Of a DNA stretch of 64,000 nucleotides, positions 32,501-41,944 are shown in pieces. Under the pieces are notes generated by a model that saw nothing but the letters and a program-made list of their open reading frames with translations, was not told the origin of the DNA and ran no database searches. Position 1 is the first letter of the stretch. Each line of letters starts with the position of its first letter. The position numbers and the translations under genes are program-made. Origin of the DNA: Heloderma charlesbogerti (Eukaryota > Chordata > Lepidosauria > Squamata > Helodermatidae); NCBI GenBank assembly GCA_026122225.1, contig JANEZZ010001664.1, positions 248,001 through 312,000 of the forward strand, written 5' to 3'.

Positions 32501-32800
32501 CGCTTCACTCTTTCTGGCGCTACTTGGAAATACCCTCTGCTCTTCCCCAGTAGCATATTGGACACCTTCCGACCTGAGGGGCTCATCTTCCGGCGTCATA
32601 TCTTTTAGCCTTGTGATACGTTCCATGGGGTTTTCTTGGCAAGAATACTGGAGTGGGTTGCCATTTCCTTCTCCAGTGGACCACATTTTGTCAGAACTCT
32701 CTGCCATGACCTGTCCGTCTTGGGTGGCCCTGCACGGCATAGCTTATGGCTTCACTGAGTTACGCAAGCCCCTTCGCCACAACAAGGCAGTGATCCATGA
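29585..32800 (-). mobile_element. BovB: Full-length BovB (RTE clade) LINE, intact ORF
   Basis: The element is 3216 bp and is flanked by a perfect 13-bp target duplication AGCTGATACAGTT (29572-29584, 32801-32813). It has a 60-bp 5' leader, one uninterrupted ORF and a very short 3' UTR. The ORF ends in KSRTRLND, and the element's last bases are CAACAACAACAA after the GTCGGACACGACTGAACGAC-type region. The length, short tail and duplication mark a complete recent retrotransposition. BovB is the RTE family known for horizontal transfer between squamates and ruminants; that history is family knowledge and is not shown by this sequence. Confidence 0.96.
29597..32740 (-). CDS. BovB endonuclease / reverse transcriptase, intact
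   Basis: The 1047-codon frame encodes the enzyme that nicks target DNA and copies its own RNA there (target-primed reverse transcription). Residues 1-100 are a less conserved leader with DMTPEDEPLRSEGVQY. The AP-like endonuclease follows: GTWNVRS (110-116), SELKW (140-144, catalytic Glu), VYAPTT (209-214), IGDWNAKVG (244-252, Asp and Asn), QIDYVL (311-316) and GSDHELL (337-343, catalytic Asp-His). A basic linker (KKKKCKKAKW, 411-420) precedes the RT: IPIPKKGN (609-616), AGFRRGRGTRDQ (657-668), CFIDYAKAFDCVDH (689-702), GVRQGCILSP (748-757) and RYADDTTLMA (791-800, catalytic YADD). The C-terminal third is basic. All diagnostic motifs are present and no stop interrupts the frame. The start at 32740 is the first in-frame ATG; a later one at residue 12 is also possible. 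This is the only intact protein gene I see. Confidence 0.96.
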   Translation of the reverse strand: MPCRATQDGQVMAESSDKMWSTGEGNGNPLQYSCQENPMERITRLKDMTPEDEPLRSEGVQYATGEEQRVFPSSARKSEAAGPNPKGHSAVDVSGGEKKIRCCKEQYCLGTWNVRSMNQGKLEVVKHEMARLNIDILGISELKWTGMGEFNSGDHHIYYCGQESLRRNGVALIVNKRVGKAVLGYNLKNDRMISVRIQGKPFNITVIQVYAPTTEAEEAEVDRFYEDLQHLLELTPKKDVLFIIGDWNAKVGSQEITGITGRHGLGVQNEAGQKLIEFCQENMLIIANTLFQQHKRRLYTWTSPDGQYRNQIDYVLCSQRWRSSIQSVKTRPGADCGSDHELLLAKFRLKLKNVGKTTKPFRYDLNHIPDEYTVEVRNRFQGLDLIDRVPEELWMEVRNIVQEAATKSVPKKKKCKKAKWLSDEALQVAEERREAKSKGERGRYTQLNAEFQRIARRDKKAFLNEQCKEIEENNRMGKTRDLFKKIGDLRGTFCAKTGMIKDKEGRDLTEADEIKKRWQEYTEELYKKDLNVSDSHDSAVTELEPDILESEVKWALGSISNNKASGDDSIPAELFKILKDDAVKVLHSICQQIWNTQQWPQDWKRSVYIPIPKKGNAKECSNYRTIALISHASKVMLKILQARLQQYANRELPEVQAGFRRGRGTRDQIANIHCIMEKAREFQKNIYFCFIDYAKAFDCVDHNKLWQILKVMGVPDHLTCLLRNLYEGQEATVRTRHGTTDWFKIGKGVRQGCILSPCLFNLYAEYIMRNAGLDESEVGIKIAGRIINNLRYADDTTLMAESEEDLKSLLLRVKEESAKAGLKLNIKKTKIMSSGPITSWHIEGEEMEAVTDFTFLGSKITADGDCSHEIKRRLLLGRKAMANLDSIVRSRDITLPTKVRLIKAMVFPVVMYGCESWTIRKAERRRIDAFELWCWRRLLRVPWTARRSNQSILKEINPECSLEGQIMKLKLQYFGHLMRRGNSLEKTLMLGKTEGKRRRGRQRMRWLDSITDAMNMNLSTLRERAQGRKAWRAMVHGVTKSRTRLND

Positions 32801-32813
32801 AGCTGATACAGTT

Positions 32814-33160
32814 AGAAGAGACTTAAGATAAGATTACATACTTTCCGGGTGAACTCTCGGGATTAGCATATTGGGTGTGAAAATGGATGGAAAATGTTGA
32901 AAGCAGTAGGAAGGATTGTGCTCCCAATTTCCTTCCTCTGATACTATAAATGCCCAGTAATCACTTCTCCCATTAGCAATCATCATAGGAGAAAAAAGGA
33001 CATTCATTAGACAGTCAATGCATTGTTTGTAGAGTGACATTTTCCAGGTTAGTATTTCTAAAACTTCTGAAAGCTGAGGTTCTGAATTAAAATTGGAGGC
33101 TTCATCCAGGACCAGTTCCAAGTTTGACCCCATCTCATAAGGTGACTATTTGTCCCCACC
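32814..33160. other. No gene seen
   Basis: Anonymous sequence downstream of the BovB duplication. Confidence 0.4.
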
Positions 33161-33167
33161 GAGTTGG

Positions 33168-33183
33168 TATCCTGCTCATTGCG

Positions 33184-33229
<46 letters not shown>

Positions 33230-33244
33230 GTATATGTATATATG

Positions 33245-33299
<55 letters not shown>

Positions 33300-33321
33300 A
33301 TTCTGCAATGAGCAGGATATA
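33168..33321. repeat. AT/TG microsatellite flanked by 21-bp inverted repeats
   Basis: (AT)n with interspersed GTATATGT at 33185-33277 and (TG)n at 33278-33299 lie between TATCCTGCTCATTGCGGAAT and its near-perfect inverse ATTCTGCAATGAGCAGGATA, so the whole block is a hairpin with one arm mismatch. Confidence 0.93.
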
Positions 33322-33365
33322 CTGGTAGAGGCTGAATCTGGAAAGCCAGGTGCCATATTAAATTT

Positions 33366-33680
33366 TCAATCCTAAGGGAAATCAACCCTGACTGCTCATT
33401 GGAAGGACAGATACTGAAGCTGAAGCTGAAATATTTTGGCTACCTAATGCAAAGAGAAAAGTCACTGGAAAAGACCCTGATGCTGGGAAAGATTGAAGGC
33501 AAAAGGAGAAGGGGACGGCAGAGGATGAGATGGCTAGTTAGCATCACTGATGATGCAATGAATATGAACTTGAGCACACTCCAGGAGAGAGCAGAGGACA
33601 AGAAGGTCTGGCGTGCTATGGTTCATGGGGTCACAAAGAGTCGGACACGACTTAACGACTGAAAAACAACAACAACAACA
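33366..33680 (+). mobile_element. BovB LINE, 5'-truncated 3' end
   Basis: Last roughly 300 bases of BovB, encoding MEGQILKLKLKYFGYLMQRE through GVTKSRTRLND, then (CAA)n. Perfect 11-bp duplication ATATTAAATTT (33355-33365, 33681-33691). An extra codon-sized insertion (DDAMNMN in place of DAMNMN) is present. Confidence 0.95.
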
Positions 33681-33691
33681 ATATTAAATTT

Positions 33692-34050
33692 CCCTCAGTC
33701 CCCTAGAGCACCTGATATAGTAATGCCTGGGACATTGTGGAAAATGTAACATAGTAGGCAGCTTCCCAGACCTACCTCCAGGTAAGCCTGTGGATCAAAG
33801 GCCAAGTTGGCAGGTGGTGGGATTATTAGGTATCGACATCAGTGTTGGTGGACGCTGCTGGGTTGCTTCTCACTTGGTTCCTATCAGCTCCCTGAGGGTT
33901 CTGGCTATTGATACTCATTCTGGTTTCTTTCTTAGCACAAAGTGCACAAAAGAAACGTGACAGAATTGGCTAGTCTCAAATGAGAACATCCTCATCCTGT
34001 GATTCTGTGTAGGGTGCTGCTCTGGGTATGCCTCTAGATTGGAAGGAGGC
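33692..34050. other. No gene seen
   Basis: Anonymous; a polypurine run GGAAGGAGG immediately precedes the LTR at 34051. Confidence 0.4.
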
Positions 34051-34637
34051 TGTGAAGGCTTGAGGCCTACAGAGGCAAAGGGGGAAAAGTTCAGGTTTAG
34101 AGGCCTGGAGTTTCTGTTGGGAGGGCATAACCTTGAGAGAAGTAGTTTCATTTCTCTGGTTAAGTGTCAGTTTCATTTCTCCACTTAAGCTTCATTTCTT
34201 CAAGTTTGAAGCAGTACTTTTGGTTTTGAGGAAGGACAGTGTATGAAGACAGTGAGAGAGCCAGTAAGAGTGGAGACAGACAGAGCTTGAAGTGAGTGCA
34301 GAGCTGAGAGCAGAACAGGAGGAAGTAGCCTAGAAAAGACTAAGGAAAGATCGTTTAAAGGAACTTGGGTTTTGCAAATTTTCTTTTCTTGTAATGCCTT
34401 TTGTATCACTCCGCTCTATTGTGTTAGTACCTTTAGTTGTGATGGTTGCTTTAAATTTACCAGTAAACTCTTGTGGTTAAACCCTGTGCCTACAGTGTCA
34501 GTCACCTCGCACCTACAGCCTAAACCCCACATTACTGGGAAGGGGAAGCTTAAAAGAAGGAAGGTGGGGCTCTTAAGGAGGCAAGAGATCCTTAAGGACT
34601 TGCTCAGGGGGTCCAGGTCATAAGGAGAACCTTGACA
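34051..34637 (+). mobile_element. Solo LTR (family shared with 52903-53439), copy 1
   Basis: Begins TGTGAAGGCTTGAGGCC and ends AACCTTGACA. Flanked by GAGGC / GAGGT. Aligns along most of its length with the copy at 52.9 kb (shared blocks: AGGCCTACAGAGGCAA, GAGAGAGCCAGTA, CCTAAACCCC, CTCAGGGGGTCCAGGT). Its TATA region is mutated (GTGTATGAAG) relative to copy 2. No flanking viral genes recognised. The orientation follows the TATA box of copy 2. Confidence 0.72.
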
Positions 34638-34642
34638 GAGGT

Positions 34643-35789
34643 ACATCCAGAGCCCTGATGTACATAGAGGTGTGGTTCATGATCTCCTTTGGCACATTTA
34701 TACATTGGGGGCCATTGGATCATTGAGTTGTTCCTGATCCAGGGACTCAGCAGAATTCAATTCTTTTGTGGGGAATTTGAAGGAGGCTTGGCTTAGAGAT
34801 AGATGGAACTGTCAGTTTGGCTTCCTCCAGAATTTGTAATGCTTTACATCTCAGGTTCTTTCTGTCCCAAATATGAAAAAAATGTCAATTTTGGTAAATT
34901 CTTATAAAAAATGAACTAACCCATCCATACCAGCCAAATTCAATACGGTACAGCTATTCAATTTCCCACCCTGGAGAGGACCGTGCCAGCCATATAGCCG
35001 TTAAAGATGAGGAGCATGTCAGAAAAAAAGAGATGGGAACCCTAATTCAGCACTAACATGGTCAGATCCACAGGGATTCAAACCAAGATTTTTAAGAGCT
35101 AAGCACTCAATGGATAAGTCTTTCAGTTTTTGGTTTATCTCACATTCATTCCCCCCCCCCCGAAAAATTCAAGATCTCTCCATCCCAAATATGAAGAAAT
35201 GTGTAAATGTTGATACATTCTTACCAAAACCAAATGAAAACAACATTCTCACCTACCCCTACCTTGGTGCAACATTAACTATTTAATCAGTTTATCTTTC
35301 ATGACCCACTAGTATTTCTGTCATGTCACACTACTATACCACAACACACAATTTGGTTGTTCTATGATTATTGCTTCTCCAGCCTCATTTTAAAATTCCT
35401 TTTAATTAATACATTGTACAATTGGGGGTGGGGAAATGAACCCATAAACTTTGTAAATGATGCTTTGTTTGTTTACAATCAGGGTCAAGGTCTCTTGGAA
35501 TTTTGGCTTACCTCATAAATGAGGTTCTGAGATGCTGTCCCCTGCCTTTGCCACCCCCCCCCAACCTTACTTTACAGAACAGAAGCAGAGATTAGTGGAG
35601 GGACACAATGTGGACAAATGCTCTTTGGGTCATCATTAGCACCCTCAAAGCCAGATGGGGAGTTCCCCATAGAGAGTTATCTGATAACTGTAGTTTCTCA
35701 GTGCTTCTTGGTCCTTAGTAAGGATTCAGAAACCTTTGCAAACTACAGTGCCAGGAAATATTTCTTCAGGAATCTTCCTAGTAATAATT
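34643..35789. other. Decayed hAT-like repeat and anonymous DNA
   Basis: 34795-35275 matches the flanks of copy D (CTCAGGTTCTTTCTGTCCC, AAATATGAAGAAATGTG) and appears doubled, with a second TCTCTCCATCCCAAATATGA at 35177-35196. The rest is anonymous. Confidence 0.45.
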
Positions 35790-36105
35790 TATTTATTTAT
35801 GTATTTATTTCATTTCTATACTGCCCGATAGCTGAAGCTCTCTGGGCAGTTCACAAAAATTAAAACCAAAAAGCACACTGTAAAACAATATAAAATATTA
35901 AAGCATGAAAACCACAATATGACAATATAACCAGAATAAACCAGAATAAAACCTAGCAGCAATGCAGAGATTTAAAATACAGATTTTAAACAGCAAAGCT
36001 AAAAGACTAGAAAGCTAAATGCTAAAATGCCTGGAAAAATAAAAAGGTCTTCGCCTGGCGCCGGAAGGAATACAATGTAGGTGCCATGTGAACTTCACTA
36101 ATAAG
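35790..36105 (-). mobile_element. L2-type LINE 3' end
   Basis: Tail TTTATTTATGTATTTATTT, terminal stem CTGCCCGATAGCTGAAGCTC / TCTCTGGGCAGTT, and 3' UTR AAAACCTAGCAGCAATGCAG, as at 22.3 and 46.4 kb. Confidence 0.8.
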
Positions 36106-36137
36106 GCCTAATGAAGACACAAGGAATACACAGTTCA

Positions 36138-36213
36138 TAATTGGGCTTGACAATGCAAGCTATTTTCTAAGAAAACTGAGAAATAGCTTAGCTTATTGAG
36201 CCCAATTATGAGT
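36138..36213. repeat. Foldback repeat
   Basis: CATAATTGGGCTTGACAATG and CAAGCTATTTTC pair with AAATAGCTTAGCTTATTGAG and CCCAATTATG. Confidence 0.75.
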
Positions 36214-36424
36214 CAAACTAGACCCTGTTGTGTCCCCTTATGACTCCATTGGGATCATGACTGGACCCATTCCTTCCCACTGAGCATCCGAACCCCCTCC
36301 TACCAACCTGCTTACCTGGCTGATTTGATAATAGTAGGATGTTAGTAGCCCTGGGAAAATTACATTTCCCAGGACTACTGCCTAAGAAATTCATTTGGTT
36401 CATATTTTATTGCAATCCTACCTA

Positions 36425-36764
36425 ATTTGCCCTTTCTGAACTGACATGTGAACTCAAAACAAAGTTATCCTTCATAATTTCACTCTTCTCTGAATTTTAT
36501 GTTGAAGTTCTTCCTACAAAAATGAATTTATTAGGGAAAAGTGCACTTAAAATGTGCATTTTTACCTTATTTTCACAAATATTCGCAATATAAGAGACAT
36601 TGGTTGCATAAATGCATATATTAGGCAAAATATATGCAAGAAACACCAAGCACATAAAATGTGCATATTAGGAGGAATGTGCATTAAAAGGAATTCAAAT
36701 TTCTGTATGGACTTCCAAACAAATTCGCAAACTGGTGTGGAAACAGGACAGAGCATACTTAATA
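36425..36764. mobile_element. Decayed A/T-rich hAT-like repeat
   Basis: AAAGTGCACTTAAAATGTGC and related words as in 12.6-13.0 kb; no clear ends. Confidence 0.4.
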
Positions 36765-37115
36765 TTGCTGGTGGTTCCACATGGACCTGTGGCCCATTTG
36801 GAGTCCACCAGGAAGAAAGCCTTCAGTCAGTGTGGTGGCCCCCTTCCTGTGGAATTCCCTGCCTTTGGAGGTCAGCCAGGCACCAACGTTGTGTTCCTTC
36901 CAGTGCCTCCTGAAGGCATTGTTATTTTGAGAGGCCTTCCTTGTGTGATGAGCTGCGGTTTATTAAATTTGACCTTATTGGAATTTGTCTTTTATAAAAA
37001 TGTTTTAACTGTAACCTGGCATTTTATTATTTTACCTTTGTTGTTCACTGCTCGAACATCTTCTGACATGGAGCAGTATATAAATATTGGAAATAAATAT
37101 TGGAAAAATGAGAAA
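36765..37115 (+). mobile_element. L2-type LINE 3' end
   Basis: Residual coding similar to RKKAFSxxxxPLPVEFP (L2 C-terminus), then a 3' UTR and tail ATATAAATATTGGAAATAAA. Old and diverged. Confidence 0.6.
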
Positions 37116-37460
37116 CTGGTGGTTTGCATGTAACAGCAAGCCACCATGGGTGAAGTTCCCTGTGGGGCTTGATGTTTTGTATTTTAAAAATATAAGCCAT
37201 GGCTGGGGCATGCAGACCTGGTAAGGGTGGATTGTTGGGGTTGCTAATAAACCACCCAGAACCCACAGCCTGTTTTAGGGTTGCTGGTGGCTTGTTAACC
37301 ACTTCAATAACCCACTGTCACTAGGTTCACATGTAATGAGAAGCTGTGGTGTGCCCTTGCCATGGCTCTTATTTTCAAAATGGTGGTCGGTGCCACAACA
37401 AGAACCCTCATGGGGAAATTTACTTATGGTGGCTTCTCGTTATGTGCGAACTGGCTTTGA
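37116..37460. repeat. Foldback MITE-like repeat (GGTTTG/CAAGCCACC type)
   Basis: Shares AAGCCACCATGGGTGA, TTTTAGGGTTGCTGGTGGCT and GTGCGAAC with 38140-38355 and 38510-38581. Confidence 0.5.
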
Positions 37461-37831
37461 GAGAAATTGAAATTGACGGATAAATTCTTCCCTACTATTT
37501 GCTTACAGGTCACTGCCATAGTAGTCCTACAGGTACCAGAGGGGGAGAGAAACCTCTGTTTCTTGTGTCATTGCTTCAGCTGCTAAAGCAACAGTGAGAT
37601 AAGATGAAGGAAGGGTTTAATAACTCAGCACTGAATTTGGAGGGGAAGAGCTTAAAAATTTGAGCCAGAGAAGAACTTGGGTCATAATGCTCAAGTTGCC
37701 AAAGTTCATATTCCAAGCCAAGGAAATGTGAATTTCAGCAACGTTTATAATTGTGTGACTTTTTTTAGCCCTCCTCTTTCACATCTTTAAAATGAGAGGA
37801 ATAGTAACCAGTCTCCAAGGTCTCTTATGAA
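37461..37831. other. No gene seen
   Basis: Anonymous sequence. Confidence 0.4.
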
Positions 37832-38127
37832 AGTAAAGTGTGGGCAACCTTATTTTTTCTGTTGAGGTATGCATTCCCTCATGGGTAATGTGTCAGGGAC
37901 TGCATGTCAGCAGGGCCAGAGCCAGAAGTGGGTGGGTCAGCCTTTTTCTCTTTCTGACATGCCCTTTTCTCTCTCTCTCCCTCTTTCTTTTCAAGTAGCA
38001 GGGAAGGAAGAGGGAGGGAAGGGACAGATTGTTCTTGCCAGAGGTCTGAATTGATCACATCTACAGGGTTTTTGAAATTAGTCTGAGGGCCATTTCTGGC
38101 CTTAGGGCTGCTGGTTCCCCACCCCTA
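37832..38127. mobile_element. Probable hAT-like element (GGGGTGGGGAACC type)
   Basis: Left GTGTGGGCAACCTTATTTTT and right GGCTGCTGGTTCCCCACCCC are inverted relative to each other; the interior has a C/T-rich tract. No clean duplication. Confidence 0.5.
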
Positions 38128-38139
38128 CCTAAAGAGAGC

Positions 38140-38355
38140 TGTCATCATGACATGGTTCACACAACACAACAACCCACCATGGCTGATCACCCATGGTGGT
38201 TTGTCATGTTGTGTGAACCCAGTGTGGTTTCTGCAGTGTGGCTTATTTTTCATGAACAAGCCACCTGAGAACGTGTAGCTTATTTTAGGGTTGTTGCTAC
38301 CCATGGTGGCTTCCTGTGTTGTCAAAACCCAGTGAAGTGATGTCATGGGTTGTCA
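38140..38355. repeat. Foldback MITE-like repeat
   Basis: TTCACACAACACAACAACCC then ACCATGGCTGATCACCCATG and GGTTTGTCATGTTGTGTGAA form a hairpin. A related half (GAACAACCAACCTATGGTGG) lies at 38528-38547. Confidence 0.7.
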
Positions 38356-38581
38356 GGAATGGCTAAAGAGCTGGCCAGCTAGAGTGGCAAAAACTGAAGT
38401 AGGGTCCAAGGAAATGAGGAGTTCTGCTGCAAAGGTGCCTGAGATACTGGTGGAGATGGTGGGAAGACTGAGGGGGAATGAGGGGGGAAACAAGACATGT
38501 CAAGCCCAATTGTAAGGTTAGCAAGTGAACAACCAACCTATGGTGGCTTATTTGCATTGTGGCTTAGCATGATGTGCGAAC

Positions 38582-39276
38582 TAGGGATGTACGAAAATCA
38601 CTTACCTTTCGCGGATTATGCTGATGGTGTGGGGGGAGGCGTTCCGTCCCTTCCCCCGGAATCCTGGATGGGGGGGAGGCGCTCCGTTCCTCCCCCCCGG
38701 AATCCTCCGCAGCCGGCTGTGCTCCGCGGCAGCTCTGCGGAGCAGCCGGCCAGGCCCAGCGCCATCCGCAGCCGGATTTCCAGCCATGGAGGGCTCTGGG
38801 TAAACAAAACAAAACAAAACAAAAACCTGCGTACGTAAATGGCGGTGGCTACGGCCGCTGCCATTTGCGTTCCTTCTTTTTGGCCATCTTAATCTACGTA
38901 AATATTTACGTAGACTAAGACGGCCCAAAATAAGAAACACAAATAGCGGTGGCCATAGCTGCCGCCATTTGCGTACGCTTTTTTTTTTTTTTTACCCAGA
39001 CGTTTTAGGCTACGTAAAAACTTACATAGCCTATCACGTCTGTGTAAAAAAACAAACAAACTGCAAATGGTGGTGGCGGCAGCCGGTTGGAAGACCAGCC
39101 GCCACTGCCGCCGCCGCCACCAAAGCTGCCGCCACCCGGAAGATCCGCCCCAGGTAAGTCTCGTCCCAGGGGGATCCGTGGGGGGGGGCAGGCCATTCCG
39201 CCACAGATTTCGGGGGGCCGAATGCACTGGCATTTGGCCTCCCCGAGATCCGTGGCGGAATTCTCTGCCATCCCTA
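38582..39276 (+). mobile_element. Palindromic hAT-like element, copy I
   Basis: L end TAGGGATGTACGAAAATCAC, R end GAATTCTCTGCCATCCCTA, perfect 8-bp duplication GTGCGAAC (38574-38581, 39277-39284). Palindromes near 38888-38922 and 39002-39042. Donors outward at 38600-38607 (reverse) and 39152-39159, both exact. ATG 39067 opens MVVAAAGWKTSRHC and runs 85 bases to CAG|GTAAGT in frame. Confidence 0.95.
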
Positions 39277-39284
39277 GTGCGAAC

Positions 39285-39480
39285 CCTCCCAGTGTAGTGG
39301 CTAAAACACCCAGCCTGTAAACCAGGAAGTCCCTGGTTCACATTTCACTTCAGCCATGTAGTGCAGGTCACTGTTCTCCAAGCCTCAGTCCTCCACCCCC
39401 ATCCATCTTCAGCATGGGTCAAATAATTCTGATTTGTCTTACAGGGTTGTTGTGCTTTGAAGAACACTGTAGAGCAGAGG
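39285..39480 (+). mobile_element. MIR-like SINE (tRNA head, L2-type core)
   Basis: AGTGTAGTGGCTAAAACACC tRNA-like head with box-B-like GGTTCACATTTC, core CAGGTCACTGTTCTCCAAGC and CTTACAGGGTTGTTGTG. Diverged; copy I inserted at its head. Confidence 0.7.
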
Positions 39481-39833
39481 TTTTCAAACTCTGGTCTGCA
39501 AGCTCCATTCAGGTGATCCGTGAAAAGATTGCAGAAGATTCAAGATCATCTGTACTTGATCCGCCCTCCCCCAACTGGACAATGGAGAGCAAGGCTGTTT
39601 TGGCTAGGGCTGGATAGTCTAAATAGGGCTGGACAGGCTAAAAAGACCTTGAGCTATGATCTATGGTTTTCGCAGTATAGCACTGGTTTTGATGATGCCA
39701 GCAGTGAAGGGAAAAAAAAGTTATTTAAATATGACTTATGTACTGATTTGAAGAATGCAAAAAAAGTTTATTAAGTAGTTCACTGAGACCCCCCCCCCCC
39801 AGCATATTTGAGTGGTCTGCAAAGGGTTGAGAG

Positions 39834-40210
39834 TAGGGATGTACAGATTGTGTGAAATCTGCTCCGTCTGTGTTTCACAGATTGTCAGGCGCCTTTTTTC
39901 TGTTGTCCGCACAGGTAGATGCATTTTTTTTTCGGCATGCGGAAAAATATGCAAATAATTATTAAGAGGTTTCATAACGTTTAGTGTATTGTCCTCCATT
40001 CTGTTCAACTTTTCCTCAGGAGAAACCTGTGTATTTTCCTGTAAATAAGTATGCATAAATTTCGGGAAAGTAAAACAAAAAAACCCACGCACCCGAAAGT
40101 CCATGGACTCTGCGTGGCCTGAGGGGGTTGCTCCTCAGCGGATTCCACAGGTCAGATTCTTAGAAATCTGAGCTCAATTTGGTGCGTATCAAATTTCTCT
40201 AGCATCTCTA
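39834..40210 (+). mobile_element. hAT-like element, second family (best copy)
   Basis: Ends TAGGGATGTACAGATTGTGT and AAATTTCTCTAGCATCTCTA; flanks GTTGAGAG / GTTGGAAA (5 of 8). Terminal blocks CACAGATTGTCAGGCGCC and CAGATTCTTAGAAATCTGAG (a small hairpin) are shared with 13.5-13.9 and 28.07-28.45 kb. Confidence 0.75.
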
Positions 40211-40306
40211 GTTGGAAATCATTTCTCTAAAGTGATATATAAATTAGAACTATTATGATTTTATATTGCCCTGTTGTTAGATATGCATGCACCAACATGT
40301 TTTGAC

Positions 40307-40915
40307 TAGGGATGTCAGAGAATTCCGCCACAGATCTTGGTGAGGCTGAATAACAGTGCATTTTGCCCCCCAAAATCCATGGTGGAACAAAGCCCCCTGC
40401 CCCATGAAAGGTGCGTGAAATGGAGCACTTACCTGCTGCCATTCGTGCTGCTTTGCGAATGGCAGCCACGTCTGCAGCCGCCATTCGCTTCTTCATTATA
40501 GCCGTGATAAGCTACGTAAATACTTATGTAGCCTATCATGGCTAACGCAGGGATGCCATTTGCATCCCTGTGGAGGCTATGACAGGCTACCTAAGTATTT
40601 ACATAGCCTATCATGGGGAAAAAAAAGGGAATGCAAATAGTGGTCACTACACCATTTGTGCCCCTGTCTTTTGCCGTAATAGGCTACGTAAATATTTACT
40701 TAGCCTATCACAGCAAAAACAAGGGAACGCAAATGGCGGCTGTGCAGGCTGCCCAGCGGCTGGATGTCCGGCTGTGGGCAGCCCTGGCCGGCAGCTCCGC
40801 GGAGTTGCCACTGAGCAGAGCTGGCCAGGGAGAATTTTGGGGGGAGGGACAGAGCGCCTCCCCCCCACCGTGAATGTCATCCTTCAGAATGGTAAGAGAC
40901 ATTCGTACATCCCTA
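40307..40915 (-). mobile_element. Palindromic hAT-like element, copy J
   Basis: R end TAGGGATGTCAGAGAATTCC at left, L end CATTCGTACATCCCTA at right, perfect 8-bp duplication GTTTTGAC (40299-40306, 40916-40923). Palindromes at about 40501-40544, 40575-40616 and 40672-40713. Donor exact at 40427-40434 (reverse), mutated at 40889-40897 (GGTAAGA). Confidence 0.94.
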
Positions 40916-40981
40916 GTTTTGACCACCCTACAGGAGATCTACAAAGGGAAGGCATTTTTCTCATGCAGATCTCTGATTGGA

Positions 40982-41022
40982 CATATGTGTGTGTGCATGT
41001 GTGTGTGTGTGCGTGCATGTGT
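40982..41022. repeat. (TG)n microsatellite, impure
   Basis: TG repeats interrupted by CA and CG. Confidence 0.9.
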
Positions 41023-41532
41023 AGTACATATAAGTTCTTTCATTCTGTACATATTCGACTGATGGGAGGCAAAAACATATGCTTGCTTTCTGCCAGGATC
41101 CATCAGCATTCCTAGAAATAAAGAGTTTCTTATTTGAAAAGGCTGCCCCCTTGATAATGTAAATCTATTTTCTTGAACTTGAGTTACTGGTCCATGGGGG
41201 GAGATGACAATAGTCATTTTGCTGCCTACTTGATTTTGCCTTTGCTTTGTAAGTTGGCTGCATACAACATTCTCCATGCTTCTGTAAATCGCAATCATTT
41301 CCTAATGAGGGATTTTGTTTGCATCTGCTAACTTTTTCCAACTCCATATTCATACTTCCCTCCAAAGGACACTATAACTAGAAATGGATAAAAACGAAGG
41401 AACAGGATTAATAATAGATGCAGGAACTTTCCCAGTACGTGGGGTATATGAATCCATGTGGGCAATGAATCCATTTGGTTGGGGAGGAGATAGAAATTAT
41501 TGCCCTGATCCAGAGCCTCAAGAGCACTTTTA

Positions 41533-41565
<33 letters not shown>

Positions 41566-41936
41566 CACTTATGTGCCATTTGACCCACAGACCCTCTCAA
41601 GCATGGGAAATGGCATATGGATCTGTTTCTTGCACATAAATTAATGGAGCAGCCCTTGTGGGCAGAAAAACCTCCATATGGACTAGAAAATGCTTACATG
41701 TGTTAAAAAAAAGCTAACACCACAGTATCTTGTGACATTTAAACGTATGGTTCTTCATGGCCATCCGTGCAGCCAGTAAAGATCCATCTAATAGTGGCCA
41801 CTTCGTTTACTGCATTGGGCATACAGCTGAGAAACAGGAGATGTGAGTTCAAGATGTCTAAGCTTGTGGTCATCACCACATCAAAGTTCTACGATGGAAT
41901 GTCTACAAATTCTGCCCATGCAAATTTCTTCCTGGG
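41023..41936. other. No gene seen
   Basis: Anonymous apart from (CA)n at 41534-41568. Confidence 0.4.
41534..41568. repeat. (CA)n microsatellite
   Basis: CA repeat with one CAAA interruption. Confidence 0.95.
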
Positions 41937-41944
41937 GTTTGGAG

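Noticed and set aside
29585..32800. Claim that this BovB was horizontally acquired
   Set aside because: Transfer is known for the family, but a single copy in a squamate-like genome does not show direction or event.
33124..33385. Open frames over the AT/TG tract
   Set aside because: Repetitive Tyr-Ile and Thr-His peptides are microsatellite translations.
2110..41000. Repeated small frames such as MIGYVNTYVAYHG or SRDRLCKYLRSLS in many places
   Set aside because: They are translations of the recurring palindromes in different frames, not genes.
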